Part shown: one piece after another, positions 25,172 to 34,921 of the stretch
Numbering within the stretch: position 1 is the first letter of the stretch
How the letters are laid out: every line of letters starts with the position of its first letter
Assembly (NCBI RefSeq): GCF_013410115.1
Contig: NZ_JACCCV010000001.1
Coordinates: 992,001-1,056,000, forward strand
Length of the DNA: 64,000 nucleotides
Source of the DNA: Tunturiibacter gelidiferens
GTDB taxonomy: Bacteria; Acidobacteriota; Terriglobia; Terriglobales; Acidobacteriaceae
Direction of reading: 5' to 3'
Program-made: the position numbers and the translations under genes
Notes under the pieces: model-generated
Databases searched by the model: none
The model's input: only the letters and a program-made list of their open reading frames with translations
Told to the model about the DNA's origin: nothing

Positions 25172-27763
25172 TCAATTCCCGCTGGACTTCAAGGTAACCC
25201 CCGTCTTCAACGGCAGCGATTCAACCGAATCGCCAACGGAGATCGTGAATCGATTAGAGCCGATCGCCCATCGCTTGGCCGCGACGTCATAGTAGGAAAA
25301 CGATCTTGCCTCCAACGGAATCTCTACATGTTTCGTCTCGCCCGGCGACAGCTCTACCCGCAGAAACCCCTTCAATTCATGCTCCGGGCGCGGCACCTTC
25401 GGGTGGTCCTCTGTTACATAGAGCTGCGCAACTTCAGCACCTTTGCGACTACCCGTGTTCGTCACATCGAAGCTGGCAACGCCTTTCACCTCGCCGCCAC
25501 TGTCGTTCTGATCGACCTTCAGATTCGCAAACTTGAAGGTAGTGTAGGAGAGACCGTATCCAAACGGAAACAGCGGCTTGACCTTATTCTTCTCGTACCC
25601 ACGGTATCCAACGAAGATGCCTTCTTTGTAGTCGACCCGCTTTGAGTCGCCCTCAGGATAGTAACTAGCGAAGGTTGGATTGTCCTCCGCTTTGCGCTCG
25701 AAGGTGGCGGGCAGATGTCCCGACGGGTTAACATCGCCGAACAAAATCTCCGCCAATGCCTGTCCAGCCTGCTGCCCCGCGTACCATGTCTCCAATACTG
25801 CGGGCACGCGATCGATCCATTGCGTCGAATCCACGTTCCCACCCGATGTAATCGCGACGACAACCTTCGGATTCGCCGCAACCATCTCGCGGATCAGTTC
25901 AGTCTGCCCATACGGCAACGAGAACGTTCTGTCGCCACCCTCGCCTTCGCTCTCTTCCTCAAAGCCAGCTTCCACCAATACAACATCGGCTTTCGCGGCA
26001 AGCTGCACAGCCTGTGAATTGACCACCTTGTCTTCAGGTACGATTCCCAGCACCACGTGGCCTCCGATGGGAGTCTTTTGCCACTCTTCGACGACTATCT
26101 TGTGAGGCCCCGCCGCAAGCTCGAGCGTCAGGTGCGGCTGAAACGCACGCACAATCTTCCAGTTGTCGATCACGAGCTTGTCGTCGACATACACCCGATT
26201 GCCTGAGCCCTCCCCGGAGTCCTCCAATGCGAAGATGTATTTGGTGGATGTCGCGGCGTTATAAAAGCCGGTGAGTCGGTGAGAAACTTCAGCTGGGGGC
26301 GAGTTGAACAGCATTTCTATCACCGCATCCACATTTGCGATGACATCCTTGATGGTGAGTCCTTCGAGGACCGCATGGCGCGTGACTGTCTTTGAAGCCG
26401 GAACTCCGGAGAGGTCCAGGTTATTGAAGCTCTCAAGCGTCAACCCGGCCTTACCGTTCTTGGCATCCGTAGTAAACTCCGTCGCCGACGCCAGATGCGA
26501 CAATGTCGGAACGCCCCTGTCATACAGCACGGTCGTCGCTGCGCCCACCTCGTTGGAGATGCCCTCAAGCGCGCTCACCATATGGAACGGAACTACGCCG
26601 GCGCTTCCTCCGCCCACCGGAACGCCCGGATAGGCGTCTGGTCCGACTACCAGAATCGTCTTAACCGCCGACTTATCGAGCGGCAACAAGTTACCCACGT
26701 TCTTCAGCAACACCGTCCCCTCGCGAGCTGAATCGAGGGCAACTTCCCTGTTCTTTGCATCAACGAAAGAGATCGACGTGTCGTGCTGATCACGATTCAG
26801 CCAGCCATAAGAAGCAGCCGTCTCTAGAATATGACGCACCTTCTCGTCGATCGTCGCCTCGGGCACCTTGCCGCCCTGAATAGCCGGCCCAAGGTTCCCG
26901 TTGTTCATGAACTTCCCGCCCGGCTCCTCAATATCGAGCCCACCGTTCGCCGCGCCGATCGCATCGTAGGTCGCATCCCAGTCCGACATCAGCACACCCT
27001 TGAAGCCCCACTCGTTGCGCAGGATGTCGATATTGAAGTAACCGTTCTGGGTCGCATGTTGTCCGTTGATCAGATTGTAAGAGTCCATCACCGAGCTCAC
27101 ATGCCCCTGCTTTACCGCTGCCTCGAAGGCAGGCAGATAGATCTCGCGCAGTGTTCGCTCGTCGATCTCGGAGTCTGAGTCGTGCCGCAGAAACTCACTA
27201 TTGTTGCCCAGATAATGCTTGACCGTGGCACTGACGCCCTGCTCCTGCATTCCGATAATGTAGCCAACTGCAATCTGCCCCGAAAGGAACGGATCCTCGC
27301 CGAAGTACTCGAAGTTACGTCCGTTTCGTGGCGACCGGTAGATATTAACCCCAGGCCCAAGCATGAAGTGGACTCCACGTGCCCGGGCGTCGCGACCTAT
27401 TCCCGCGCCCACCCGTGCCGCCAGTGCAGGATCCCACGAAGCCGCCATGTTAATCCCGGCTCCGTAGGTCGTCGAGGGAAACCCTGAGTTTGACCTCGTT
27501 CCGTATGGACCATCTGACATATCGAGAGCAGGAATCCCAAGCGACGGAACGGCCCGCACACCAAAGCCTGTTCCTCCGATGTAGTCCAGCTTTTGCTGAA
27601 GCGTCATCTGCTTCACCAACCTATCCACCTTCTGTTGTTCGGCAGCGTCTAGTGAATGCGGGGCTTGGGCGGGGACTGGGATGGACGAGATCGCAAAAGC
27701 CGCACTCAGGGCCAGCACCGTTAGGAGCGAAGATTTGAAGGGGTGGCAAAGCTTTGAACGCAT
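25172..27763 (-). CDS. Exported glycoside hydrolase family 3 beta-glucosidase with PA14 domain
   Basis: The 863-residue enzyme has a signal peptide at about 1-34 (ending VPAQA). The GH3 N-terminal barrel runs to about residue 330 with GVLMSDWDATYDA, the Asp of SDW (near residue 261) being the nucleophile; KHYLGNNSE is the substrate-binding motif. A PA14-like insert (about 470-600, RVYVDDKLVIDNW) interrupts the second domain, and a fibronectin-III-like domain ends the protein. It should release glucose or other sugars from beta-linked oligosaccharides in the periplasm. The start at 27763 is preferred to 27802 because it places the signal peptide at the N-terminus. Confidence 0.94.
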   Translation of the reverse strand: MRSKLCHPFKSSLLTVLALSAAFAISSIPVPAQAPHSLDAAEQQKVDRLVKQMTLQQKLDYIGGTGFGVRAVPSLGIPALDMSDGPYGTRSNSGFPSTTYGAGINMAASWDPALAARVGAGIGRDARARGVHFMLGPGVNIYRSPRNGRNFEYFGEDPFLSGQIAVGYIIGMQEQGVSATVKHYLGNNSEFLRHDSDSEIDERTLREIYLPAFEAAVKQGHVSSVMDSYNLINGQHATQNGYFNIDILRNEWGFKGVLMSDWDATYDAIGAANGGLDIEEPGGKFMNNGNLGPAIQGGKVPEATIDEKVRHILETAASYGWLNRDQHDTSISFVDAKNREVALDSAREGTVLLKNVGNLLPLDKSAVKTILVVGPDAYPGVPVGGGSAGVVPFHMVSALEGISNEVGAATTVLYDRGVPTLSHLASATEFTTDAKNGKAGLTLESFNNLDLSGVPASKTVTRHAVLEGLTIKDVIANVDAVIEMLFNSPPAEVSHRLTGFYNAATSTKYIFALEDSGEGSGNRVYVDDKLVIDNWKIVRAFQPHLTLELAAGPHKIVVEEWQKTPIGGHVVLGIVPEDKVVNSQAVQLAAKADVVLVEAGFEEESEGEGGDRTFSLPYGQTELIREMVAANPKVVVAITSGGNVDSTQWIDRVPAVLETWYAGQQAGQALAEILFGDVNPSGHLPATFERKAEDNPTFASYYPEGDSKRVDYKEGIFVGYRGYEKNKVKPLFPFGYGLSYTTFKFANLKVDQNDSGGEVKGVASFDVTNTGSRKGAEVAQLYVTEDHPKVPRPEHELKGFLRVELSPGETKHVEIPLEARSFSYYDVAAKRWAIGSNRFTISVGDSVESLPLKTGVTLKSSGN

Positions 27764-28341
27764 GAAAGTGTGTCCCTCGTAGTTCAAAAATTGTAAACGC
27801 ACCGTCCTGGCTCTTGTCGGCGATAGCCATCTTTATCTCCAACTAGCCACGCAGAGGAGAGTCGGCCCACGGATGAAAATCACTCTTCAGAGAACAGGAA
27901 ACCCAAGATAATCCCCAAACCCTGTCACATCTTGCCAGAAATTAAAAGCTGCCCAGGACGAGGCGGCTCGATAGATCGCCCAGGAGATCTACACGTCGAG
28001 CTCGCTCCGAATCGTGCCGCCATACCCACCATACCCGCTGCCAACGGCGCAATCGAGCCAATTTGGTAACCGAAGGGAGTCGACGACTTAATATTCAAAT
28101 CCCTGAGAAAAACCCTCACGGAGATATGGTCGGCAAGGTCCCTTACCTGCGGCTGCTGCCGCGATCGGGCTTAATCCCAGCCTCCGACTCTTCGGAGTCT
28201 CCTCCGACAGGTCGGAGCAAAGGCGTCGTAAGGCAGATTGTCACGCCAGGCCGACACTTCGATAAACCCATATCTTGGAACGACTAAGCTTTCGAAAACA
28301 ATTTGATTCTGGTTGGTCTACAGATTGCTTCTGCTAGCGGC
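27764..28341. other. Intergenic stretch with twin hairpins
   Basis: About 580 bases with no recognisable gene between the divergent GH3 gene and the small monooxygenase-like gene. The clearest structure is two adjacent hairpins of related sequence, CTCCGACTCTTCGGAG at 28182-28197 and CTCCGACAGGTCGGAG at 28202-28217. A segment near 27905-27940 resembles 24950-24975 (AATCCC(C)AAA.CCTG.CACAT), probably another copy of a degenerate intergenic repeat. Confidence 0.5.
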
Positions 28342-28671
28342 ATGTTCCAAATCAGCTTGAGAATGATGGCTCGACCCAACCGTTCGCTCGAAGCGATCGA
28401 GGCGCTTCGGTCTATCAGGATTGCGGCCCGAATGGACCGCGGATTTATTGAAGGGCGCATTTACCAGGAAGCTGGTAATCCGGACGCGATCTGCTTTGAA
28501 CAGGATTGGTCAAGTGAACCGGAGTTGAAATCGCACATTCGTTCGAGCTGCTTTACGGACCTCCTGATGCTCATGGAGACCTCTCCTGTAGCGCCGATAC
28601 TTGAGATCCATTCAGTGATCGACCTTTTCGGCATGAAATACATCGAGGCGATACGTTATTCCGAAAGGTGA
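28342..28671 (+). CDS. Small antibiotic-biosynthesis-monooxygenase-like protein
   Basis: A protein of about 109 residues resembling the dimeric alpha-beta-barrel ABM fold: an opening strand FQISLRMM, a helix SLEAIEALRSIRIAARMD, then strands GFIEGRIYQEAG and ICFEQDWSSEPELKSHI, with a second helix FTDLLMLME. ABM proteins act as small quinol-type monooxygenases or quorum/stress proteins. The ATG at 28342 matches the first strand, but no good ribosome site is visible and the frame is open from a TTG at 28303. Existence is likely, function tentative. Confidence 0.65.
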   Translation: MFQISLRMMARPNRSLEAIEALRSIRIAARMDRGFIEGRIYQEAGNPDAICFEQDWSSEPELKSHIRSSCFTDLLMLMETSPVAPILEIHSVIDLFGMKYIEAIRYSER

Positions 28672-28754
28672 TGCGTACCACACATCCACTGCAAGTTCAG
28701 ACCAAGTTCAACGGCCAACACTTTTGAATTGAGCAAGCCATAGAAGAGGACAAA

Positions 28755-30395
28755 ATGAGTTTCAAAGCGCACTACAAAAAGTTGACGCCGGCACTTTTAG
28801 CCTTTCTGATGTTGCTAATTTATGTGACACGGGTATCGCAAGCGCAGCCCGCACAAACAAAAAAACCAAACATCGTCGTCATCATGACAGACGACGTTGG
28901 GATCTGGAATATCAGCGCGTACCATCGTGGCATGATGGGCGGCAGCACGCCCAATATTGACCGAATCGCCAAAGAAGGGGCACTGTTCACCGACTACTAT
29001 GCGCAGCAATCATGCACGGCCGGGCGCGCCGCGTTCATTACCGGCCAGACGCCGTTTCGGACCGGCTTGTTGATGGTAGGTTTGCCCGGCGCGAAGCAGG
29101 GCCTGCAGGACAAAGACCCAACAATCGCGGAGCTACTCAAACCCGAAGGCTACGCGACGGCACAGATCGGCAAAAACCACCTTGGCGACCGCAACGAATA
29201 CTTGCCTACCGTGCATGGTTTCGATGAATTCTATGGAATCCTCTATCACTTGAACGCGATGGAGGAGCCGTACGCGTACGACTATCCAAAGATGGCCAAT
29301 TTCAAGGAACGTTTTGGCCCGCGGAACGTTATCTCTTCCACGGCCACCAGTGTGGCCGATTCGACCACGGACCCGCGCTGGGGAACGGTGGGAAAGCAGA
29401 AGATCGTAGATGAAGGTCCATTGCCGCCGCATCCAAATATGGACCCGAAAGCAACAACGAACATGGAGGATATCGAACCTGTACTCGTCAAGCATTCGAC
29501 GGACTTCATGGAGCGCTCCGTAAAAGCTGGAAAACCTTTCTTTCTCTGGCATAACTCCACGCGTATGCACGTCTGGACGCACCTCTCTCCGAAATGGCAG
29601 GACAAGAGCGGCTTTGGCCTTTACGCGGATGGGATGATGGAGCTGGACTGGGAAGTAGGCGAACTACTCAAGAAGATTGACGACCTCGGCATCGCCGATA
29701 ACACGATTGTGTTGTTCACGAGTGACAACGGCCCCGAAATCTTTACCTGGCCCGATGGCGGCAATCAGCCTTTCCGGGGGGAGAAGGGCGTCACCTACGA
29801 GGGTGGATTCCGCGTGCCCATGCTGGTGAAATGGCCCGGCGTCATCAAGCCCAATACGATCGTCAACGACATCATGTCGATGGAAGACTGGCTACCGACG
29901 CTGGTTGCTGCTGCCGGAGATCCAGACATGAAAGATAAGCTCCTGAAAGGTGTGAAGGTTGGCGACAAGACCTTCAAGACTCATCTTGATGGCTACAACT
30001 TCATACCCTACTTCAAGGGAGAAGTCACCACAGGACCGCGTCACGAATTCTTCTACTTCAGCAACACTGCAGACCTGATGGCGATGCGCTACGACCAGTG
30101 GAAAGTTAGTTTCAAAACGATCAAGGGCAATCTTTTCACCGGAGAGGCACAGAGCACCCAGGCTCCTATCGTAACTAATTTGCGGCAAGACCCGTGGGAA
30201 CGTTACCAGGATGAGTCGATGAATTACGGGAAATGGTGGGGCGACAAGCTGTGGACGATGGTGCCAGCAACGGTGATTGTGTCCCAGTTCCTCGAGACGT
30301 TCAAGGAATATCCACCCAGTCAAAAGAGCGGTGGGCTCACGGTGACCCAATTCCTTGAAGCGGTCCAAAATGGAGCCTCGGGTGCCGGCAAGTAG
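28755..30395 (+). CDS. Exported arylsulfatase (type I, formylglycine-dependent)
   Basis: A 546-residue sulfatase with a signal peptide (residues 1-30, ending VSQA). PNIVVIMTDDVG carries the metal-binding Asp46 and Asp47; SCTAGRAAFITG holds Cys87 in the C-x-A-x-R formylglycine consensus (CTAGR, 87-91); QIGKNHLGD and FTSDNGPE supply further active-site residues. It should hydrolyse sulfate esters in the periplasm once Cys87 is oxidised by an FGE; an exported FGE-type protein is encoded at 40703-41836. AGAGGA lies 6 bases before the ATG. It heads a run of plus-strand genes for secreted and envelope proteins. Confidence 0.94.
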   Translation: MSFKAHYKKLTPALLAFLMLLIYVTRVSQAQPAQTKKPNIVVIMTDDVGIWNISAYHRGMMGGSTPNIDRIAKEGALFTDYYAQQSCTAGRAAFITGQTPFRTGLLMVGLPGAKQGLQDKDPTIAELLKPEGYATAQIGKNHLGDRNEYLPTVHGFDEFYGILYHLNAMEEPYAYDYPKMANFKERFGPRNVISSTATSVADSTTDPRWGTVGKQKIVDEGPLPPHPNMDPKATTNMEDIEPVLVKHSTDFMERSVKAGKPFFLWHNSTRMHVWTHLSPKWQDKSGFGLYADGMMELDWEVGELLKKIDDLGIADNTIVLFTSDNGPEIFTWPDGGNQPFRGEKGVTYEGGFRVPMLVKWPGVIKPNTIVNDIMSMEDWLPTLVAAAGDPDMKDKLLKGVKVGDKTFKTHLDGYNFIPYFKGEVTTGPRHEFFYFSNTADLMAMRYDQWKVSFKTIKGNLFTGEAQSTQAPIVTNLRQDPWERYQDESMNYGKWWGDKLWTMVPATVIVSQFLETFKEYPPSQKSGGLTVTQFLEAVQNGASGAGK

Positions 30396-30449
30396 AATTT
30401 TCGGTCGTCGGCGAAGATGATGAATTTCTGAAGATGTGAGAGGAAGAAG

Positions 30450-30962
30450 ATGATGAAAACTAAATTCGCATTATGCACGATGATACTGTGTTCGGCTTCG
30501 ATGGTTGCCGTCGGACAAACCGTCTCAGTCAACTACAACCAGAACCAGAGTTTCTCGCAGTTTCACACGTATGCCTGGGCTTCGGAGAACGCCAACAAAG
30601 TCCAAAATTCAATATTGGCGCAAGTAGCGGTACAGGATATCGACGCCGCATTGCAAGGCAAGGGTCTTCAAAAAGTAGAAGAGTCTCAGAACCCTGACCT
30701 CGTCGTCACTGCCAACGGCGGCATGAAGGAACAGACCAGCTATACCGCGATGGGCATGCGCGGATTTGGAGGTGGCATGGGCACCATCACACCACAGCAA
30801 AATGTCATAGGGACGTTGATCGTAGATCTATACGACGCTAAAGGTAAAAGTCTGCTCTGGCGGGGAATTGCGCAAAACACCCTAAACAACAATGGCAATA
30901 AGAACCAGCAGTTGGTTCAGAAGGCCGTGACGAAGATGTTCAAACAGTGGCCAAAGAGCTAA
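30450..30962 (+). CDS. Secreted DUF4136 protein
   Basis: A 170-residue exported protein with a signal peptide (about 1-22, SMVAVGQ) and no lipobox Cys at the cleavage site. The DUF4136 domain shows VNYNQNQSFSQFHTYAW, DIDAALQGKGLQKVEESQNPDLVV and GTLIVDLYDAKGKSLLWRG, ending in KMFKQWP. Family function is unknown; members are outer-membrane-associated in many Gram-negatives. It follows the sulfatase by 54 bases and is probably co-transcribed. The ribosome site AGAGGAAGAAG precedes ATGATG. Confidence 0.9.
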   Translation: MMKTKFALCTMILCSASMVAVGQTVSVNYNQNQSFSQFHTYAWASENANKVQNSILAQVAVQDIDAALQGKGLQKVEESQNPDLVVTANGGMKEQTSYTAMGMRGFGGGMGTITPQQNVIGTLIVDLYDAKGKSLLWRGIAQNTLNNNGNKNQQLVQKAVTKMFKQWPKS

Positions 30963-31187
30963 TCAGTGCCGAGAGATAGCTCTTAGCCTTGGGTCTATAG
31001 CATTTTTGATAGTTCCCACTCCTCGGAAACAAGCTGAGAATTAGCAATAGTCAGGTGTCCAGGCGGCAACTGTCTGGATCTGTACGGCGTCGTTCGGAGC
31101 CGTTCTGTCTCGCAGAGCGGGTGGTAGGCGCGCGCCCTTGTCGCTCCACAAAGGTCAATCGCAGGATAGGTCAACGAGGAGCTTACT

Positions 31188-31913
31188 ATGCACAAGTCAA
31201 ACCACCAAATCCTCAGGAACGCGCAGTTGGCGGCGGTAGCCACAATCACCCTATTCTGTTCGATTTCTCAGGTCCTCGCTCAGAAACCTGAGATGCAAGA
31301 AAAGCTGGCCGAGATCAAGCAGTCTTCCGCTGCGAACAAGCTAGCACTTGCGCGTTATAGCTGGATGGAACAGCAGACGATCAGCCTAAAAGGTGAAGTC
31401 AAGAAGACACAGCAGTTTCAGGTGCGCATAGGTCCGGACGGGCAGCAGCAAAAGATCGAGTTGAATCCACAGGCGGCGCCTCAGCCCAGCGGGGGACGGT
31501 TTAAGCAACGTGTCGTTGCAAAGAAGACTGAAGAGTTTCAGGTGTATGGGCAGCAAATCGCCGCTCTCGGAAAGCAATATTCGCAGCTTGATCTGCAGGC
31601 GCTCGATCAGGCCTATCAGCGAGGTGACATCTCGATGCAACCCAATGGCGCTGACGGAACGATAATCCTGAGCGTCAAGAACTACCTCAAGCCCGGTGAC
31701 TCTCTGACGCTCGTCTTCGACCGGCAGCAGAAGGCGATTCGGGCGGTACAGGTGGCCAGTTATCTCACTGATCCGAGCGACGCCGTGACCATTGCTGTCC
31801 AATTTGCCAAATTGCCCGATGGCACCAACCACGTTTCAACCAATCAGGTGAACGGAGTTAGCAAGAAGTTGGGAGTAATGATTCAGAACTCTACTTATCA
31901 GCCCATAGGTTGA
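31188..31913 (+). CDS. Secreted Gln/Lys-rich protein of unknown function
   Basis: I do not recognise a named domain. The 241-residue protein has a signal peptide (about 1-31, SISQVLAQ). The mature part is rich in Gln and Lys: SAANKLALARYSWMEQQ, a basic region TQQFQVRIGPDGQQQK, and a C-terminal half of alternating strands (GTIILSVKNYLKPGDSLTLV, AIRAVQVASYL). Similar proteins occur near patatin and DUF2950 genes in acidobacteria, as far as I recall. GAGGAG lies 6 bases before the ATG. It precedes the patatin gene by 43 bases and is probably co-transcribed with it. Confidence 0.8.
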   Translation: MHKSNHQILRNAQLAAVATITLFCSISQVLAQKPEMQEKLAEIKQSSAANKLALARYSWMEQQTISLKGEVKKTQQFQVRIGPDGQQQKIELNPQAAPQPSGGRFKQRVVAKKTEEFQVYGQQIAALGKQYSQLDLQALDQAYQRGDISMQPNGADGTIILSVKNYLKPGDSLTLVFDRQQKAIRAVQVASYLTDPSDAVTIAVQFAKLPDGTNHVSTNQVNGVSKKLGVMIQNSTYQPIG

Positions 31914-31956
31914 ACACGGCACAACATAACGCACCAGGTGTTTCAGAAAGGTAGCC

Positions 31957-34170
31957 ATGCACACCCTAGCCAAGAGATCATTGCTCCTGCTCAGCGCTCT
32001 GGCGGCGAGTAGTTGCTGCTGTTCTCAAGAGCTTCCTAAGCAGGATAAGACAATGCGTCCCAAGCTCGGCTTGGTCCTTGAAGGGGGTGGTGCTCTAGGA
32101 CTTGCTCACATCGGCGTCATTACCTGGATGGAAGAGCACCGCATTCCCGTCAGCTATGTAGCCGGAACCAGCATGGGCGGCCTGGTTGGCGGAATCTATG
32201 CAACCGGGCGCTCCCCGGCTGAAGTCAGAGAACTCATCAACGGGATCGATTGGGATCAGGTACTAAGTGGGGCAACTCCATTTAGTGATCTAGCTTTCCG
32301 TCGCAAACAAGATGCTCATGAAGTGCCGGGTTCCCTTGAGTTTGGTTTGCGTAAGGGCTTGCAATTTCCTGCGGGCTTCAACACCGGTCAGGAGGTCGAT
32401 CTGATTCTCGACCGAGTAGCTCTCCCTTATTCAGAACTCGCAAGCTTTAATGATCTGCCAATTCCGTTCGCCTGCGTTGCAACGGACTTAGTCTCTGGTA
32501 AACCGCATGTCTTCCGCGACGGCCCGTTGTCGCTGGCGATGAGGGCGACGATGTCGCTACCGGGAATCTTCTCACCCGTCCGATCTGGAGATCATCTTTA
32601 TGCCGATGGCGGCTTGCTCAACAACATCCCGATAGACGTCGCCAAGGAGATGGGTGCTGATGTCATCCTCGGGATCCATTTGGAGACAGAACCTCTCAGT
32701 CCGAAAGCAACTCTGCCGAGCTACGGGGTGTTGGGTCAGTCCATCTCTGTCATGATTGCGGCCAATGAACTTCGTTCGATGGAGCAAGCCGATCTACTCG
32801 TAACCGTTCCGCTCCAGAAATACACTGCTCTCGATTACGACAAAGCCGATGCCATCATCAAAGCAGGATACGACGCAGCTGCAGCCAAGGCTTCGGTTCT
32901 AGCGGCGTATTCGGTAAGCCAGGCGGAGTGGGAACAATATATTGCAAATCGAAACGCGCGGCGTAAGAGTGTACCCATCCCGACCTTTATTCAGGTCACC
33001 GGCACATCCTCTCTCGATATGGAGAAAGGTATGGAGAAGCAGCTGTCCGGGCTGGTGGGGACGCCAATCGACTCAAGAAAACTCGACCAGGACATGATGT
33101 CGATCGTGGGAGAGGGACGCTTCACCACCTCCACCTATTCGATGGTTGAGAAGGATGGTCAACAGGGACTGCAGATTCAAACCGAGCAAAAGGCATACGC
33201 GCCGCCCATCGTCCGGCCACTCATCTTGATTGACGGCTCAGACTACAACAACGTGCTGTTCAGCATTGGAGCCAGAGTTACCTTTCTTGACTTTGGGAGC
33301 TATCGGTCCGAGCTGCGCAACGATGTCATTGTAGGGTCTCAGTACTTGCTGCAAAGTGAGTACTACCATCCTTTTACCCCAGCTAGCAATTGGTTTATAG
33401 CGCCCAGAGTGGGAGCGAACAGCCAGCAACTGAATGTCTACTCCGGCAACACCTTACAGGCAAGCTACCGTCTGCGGGAGGTTCTCGGCGGTATAGACAC
33501 CGGCTATGCCTTTGGACGTACAGGTGAATTCCGACTGGGATACGAAGGGGGCTTTCAACAGATCTCTCCGGAGATCGGCAAAATTCTAACGCTACCTACA
33601 ACCTCCGGAGCGACTGGAGATGTCAGGATTCAATACCAGCTAACAACGCTGGATCAACCTGTTATTCCGCGCTCAGGCGTCAGTCTTCTGGCCTATACGA
33701 AAGGGTATACGGTCAATCCCGCGGCACCGGGGCCCTTCCCGGTTACCGAGATCCAGGCCCAGGACTTCTTCCGATTGAGCGCACCTTCCTCGATATTTGT
33801 CACCTTGAATGGCGGCAGCAGTTATGGCTATAAGACAGGAGTGCCGGCGTTCTCTCTGGGTGGGTCGCAACGTCTCGTGGCCTGGAGCACCAATGAGCTG
33901 CTTACGAATCAATATTTTCTGGGGCAGATTGGCTATATTCGCGAGTTGATCAAATTGCCACCGCTGCTAGGCAGCACAGTCGACTTCCTCGGAGTGTTGG
34001 AATTAGGAAAGACCTACAAGCTTCCCAACGGACCTAGTCCTCCGAATCTGCCGATGGATGTTGCCGCTGGGGTACTGGTAAACACAATATTTGGGCCCGT
34101 CTTGGTCGCCGGTTCGGTCGGCGACTACGGTCATGCAAGGTTCTACTTTCGCATAGGACGAGTTTTCTGA
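31957..34170 (+). CDS. Patatin-like phospholipase fused to an Omp85-type barrel
   Basis: The 737-residue exported protein combines a patatin domain (about 35-320) and a C-terminal surface-antigen/Omp85 beta-barrel (about 420-737, ending GHARFYFRIGRVF with a terminal aromatic). The oxyanion segment is LEGGGALGLAHIG, the nucleophile Ser72 sits in GTSMG, and Asp217 is in YADGGLLNNIP, so the Ser-Asp dyad is intact. A POTRA-like linker may lie at 330-400. The N-terminus is a signal peptide rich in Cys (SSCCCSQ). The layout matches PlpD-type patatin autotransporters, which release a lipase or anchor it at the outer membrane. Confidence 0.93.
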   Translation: MHTLAKRSLLLLSALAASSCCCSQELPKQDKTMRPKLGLVLEGGGALGLAHIGVITWMEEHRIPVSYVAGTSMGGLVGGIYATGRSPAEVRELINGIDWDQVLSGATPFSDLAFRRKQDAHEVPGSLEFGLRKGLQFPAGFNTGQEVDLILDRVALPYSELASFNDLPIPFACVATDLVSGKPHVFRDGPLSLAMRATMSLPGIFSPVRSGDHLYADGGLLNNIPIDVAKEMGADVILGIHLETEPLSPKATLPSYGVLGQSISVMIAANELRSMEQADLLVTVPLQKYTALDYDKADAIIKAGYDAAAAKASVLAAYSVSQAEWEQYIANRNARRKSVPIPTFIQVTGTSSLDMEKGMEKQLSGLVGTPIDSRKLDQDMMSIVGEGRFTTSTYSMVEKDGQQGLQIQTEQKAYAPPIVRPLILIDGSDYNNVLFSIGARVTFLDFGSYRSELRNDVIVGSQYLLQSEYYHPFTPASNWFIAPRVGANSQQLNVYSGNTLQASYRLREVLGGIDTGYAFGRTGEFRLGYEGGFQQISPEIGKILTLPTTSGATGDVRIQYQLTTLDQPVIPRSGVSLLAYTKGYTVNPAAPGPFPVTEIQAQDFFRLSAPSSIFVTLNGGSSYGYKTGVPAFSLGGSQRLVAWSTNELLTNQYFLGQIGYIRELIKLPPLLGSTVDFLGVLELGKTYKLPNGPSPPNLPMDVAAGVLVNTIFGPVLVAGSVGDYGHARFYFRIGRVF

Positions 34171-34238
34171 ACGTTTCAACGGGGCCACGGAACTTATGGA
34201 AGGCTCGTCCGCAGCCAATTATGACCAGGAGGAATCAG

Positions 34239-34796
34239 TTGAGTACAGAGCATCCGGCTACAAAACCCGGACTCAAGCAGAAGGCCAAGCACGAGCTTGT
34301 CGACTTCGCGTGGATAGCCTTTTATCTTGCCTTTTTCTTCTGTGCGCTCGTAACGTACACCATGCTCGTGCTGAGGAACTATGACGTTAGCGATAGCTCC
34401 ATGAACTACACCTTTGCCCTGGTCAATGCTCTGGTCATCGGCAAAGTCATTCTCATCGGAGAGATGGCAAGACTCGGCAGGGGAGCCGAATCTAGACCGC
34501 TTTATCAGGGTGCCCTCTATAAGGCGATTGTCTACAGTCTGCTGGTTCTCGCCTTCCACTTTCTTGAGGAATTCATTCGACGCATCATTCAAGGCAAACC
34601 TTTCGGAACTGTCTGGCACAACATCCACTCAGAAGAGCTCATCGCACGAAGCATCGTCGTCTTCTGTGCGTTCTTACCTCTATTCGCTTTCAGAGAACTC
34701 CGACGCGTGCTGGGAGAGCAAAAGCTCTATGCACTATTTTTCAAATCCCGAGTCGAGAAAGTCAATGGCTCTTCATCCGGCGAGGGAGCGCAATAG
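34239..34796 (+). CDS. Four-helix membrane protein of unknown function
   Basis: A 185-residue inner-membrane protein with segments at about 28-48 (FAWIAFYLAFFFCALV), 65-80, 100-118 (YKAIVYSLLVLAFHFLEEF) and 140-160 (ARSIVVFCAFLPLFAFREL). No named domain is recognised. The start is taken as TTG at 34239 because AGGAGG at 34227-34232 lies exactly 6 bases upstream; the in-frame ATG at 34221 would put that ribosome site inside the coding region. It follows the patatin gene by about 70 bases. Confidence 0.82.
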   Translation: MSTEHPATKPGLKQKAKHELVDFAWIAFYLAFFFCALVTYTMLVLRNYDVSDSSMNYTFALVNALVIGKVILIGEMARLGRGAESRPLYQGALYKAIVYSLLVLAFHFLEEFIRRIIQGKPFGTVWHNIHSEELIARSIVVFCAFLPLFAFRELRRVLGEQKLYALFFKSRVEKVNGSSSGEGAQ

Positions 34797-34921
34797 ATGG
34801 TTGGTTTCTTGCAAAATCCTGATGACAGTTGATGCTCAATCGAGCGCATAATTGTCACACTCTGCTGCGCATCCCGCGACGAAAACTTACACCCGCATGT
34901 CACCTGAAAGGAAGTTCAGCT

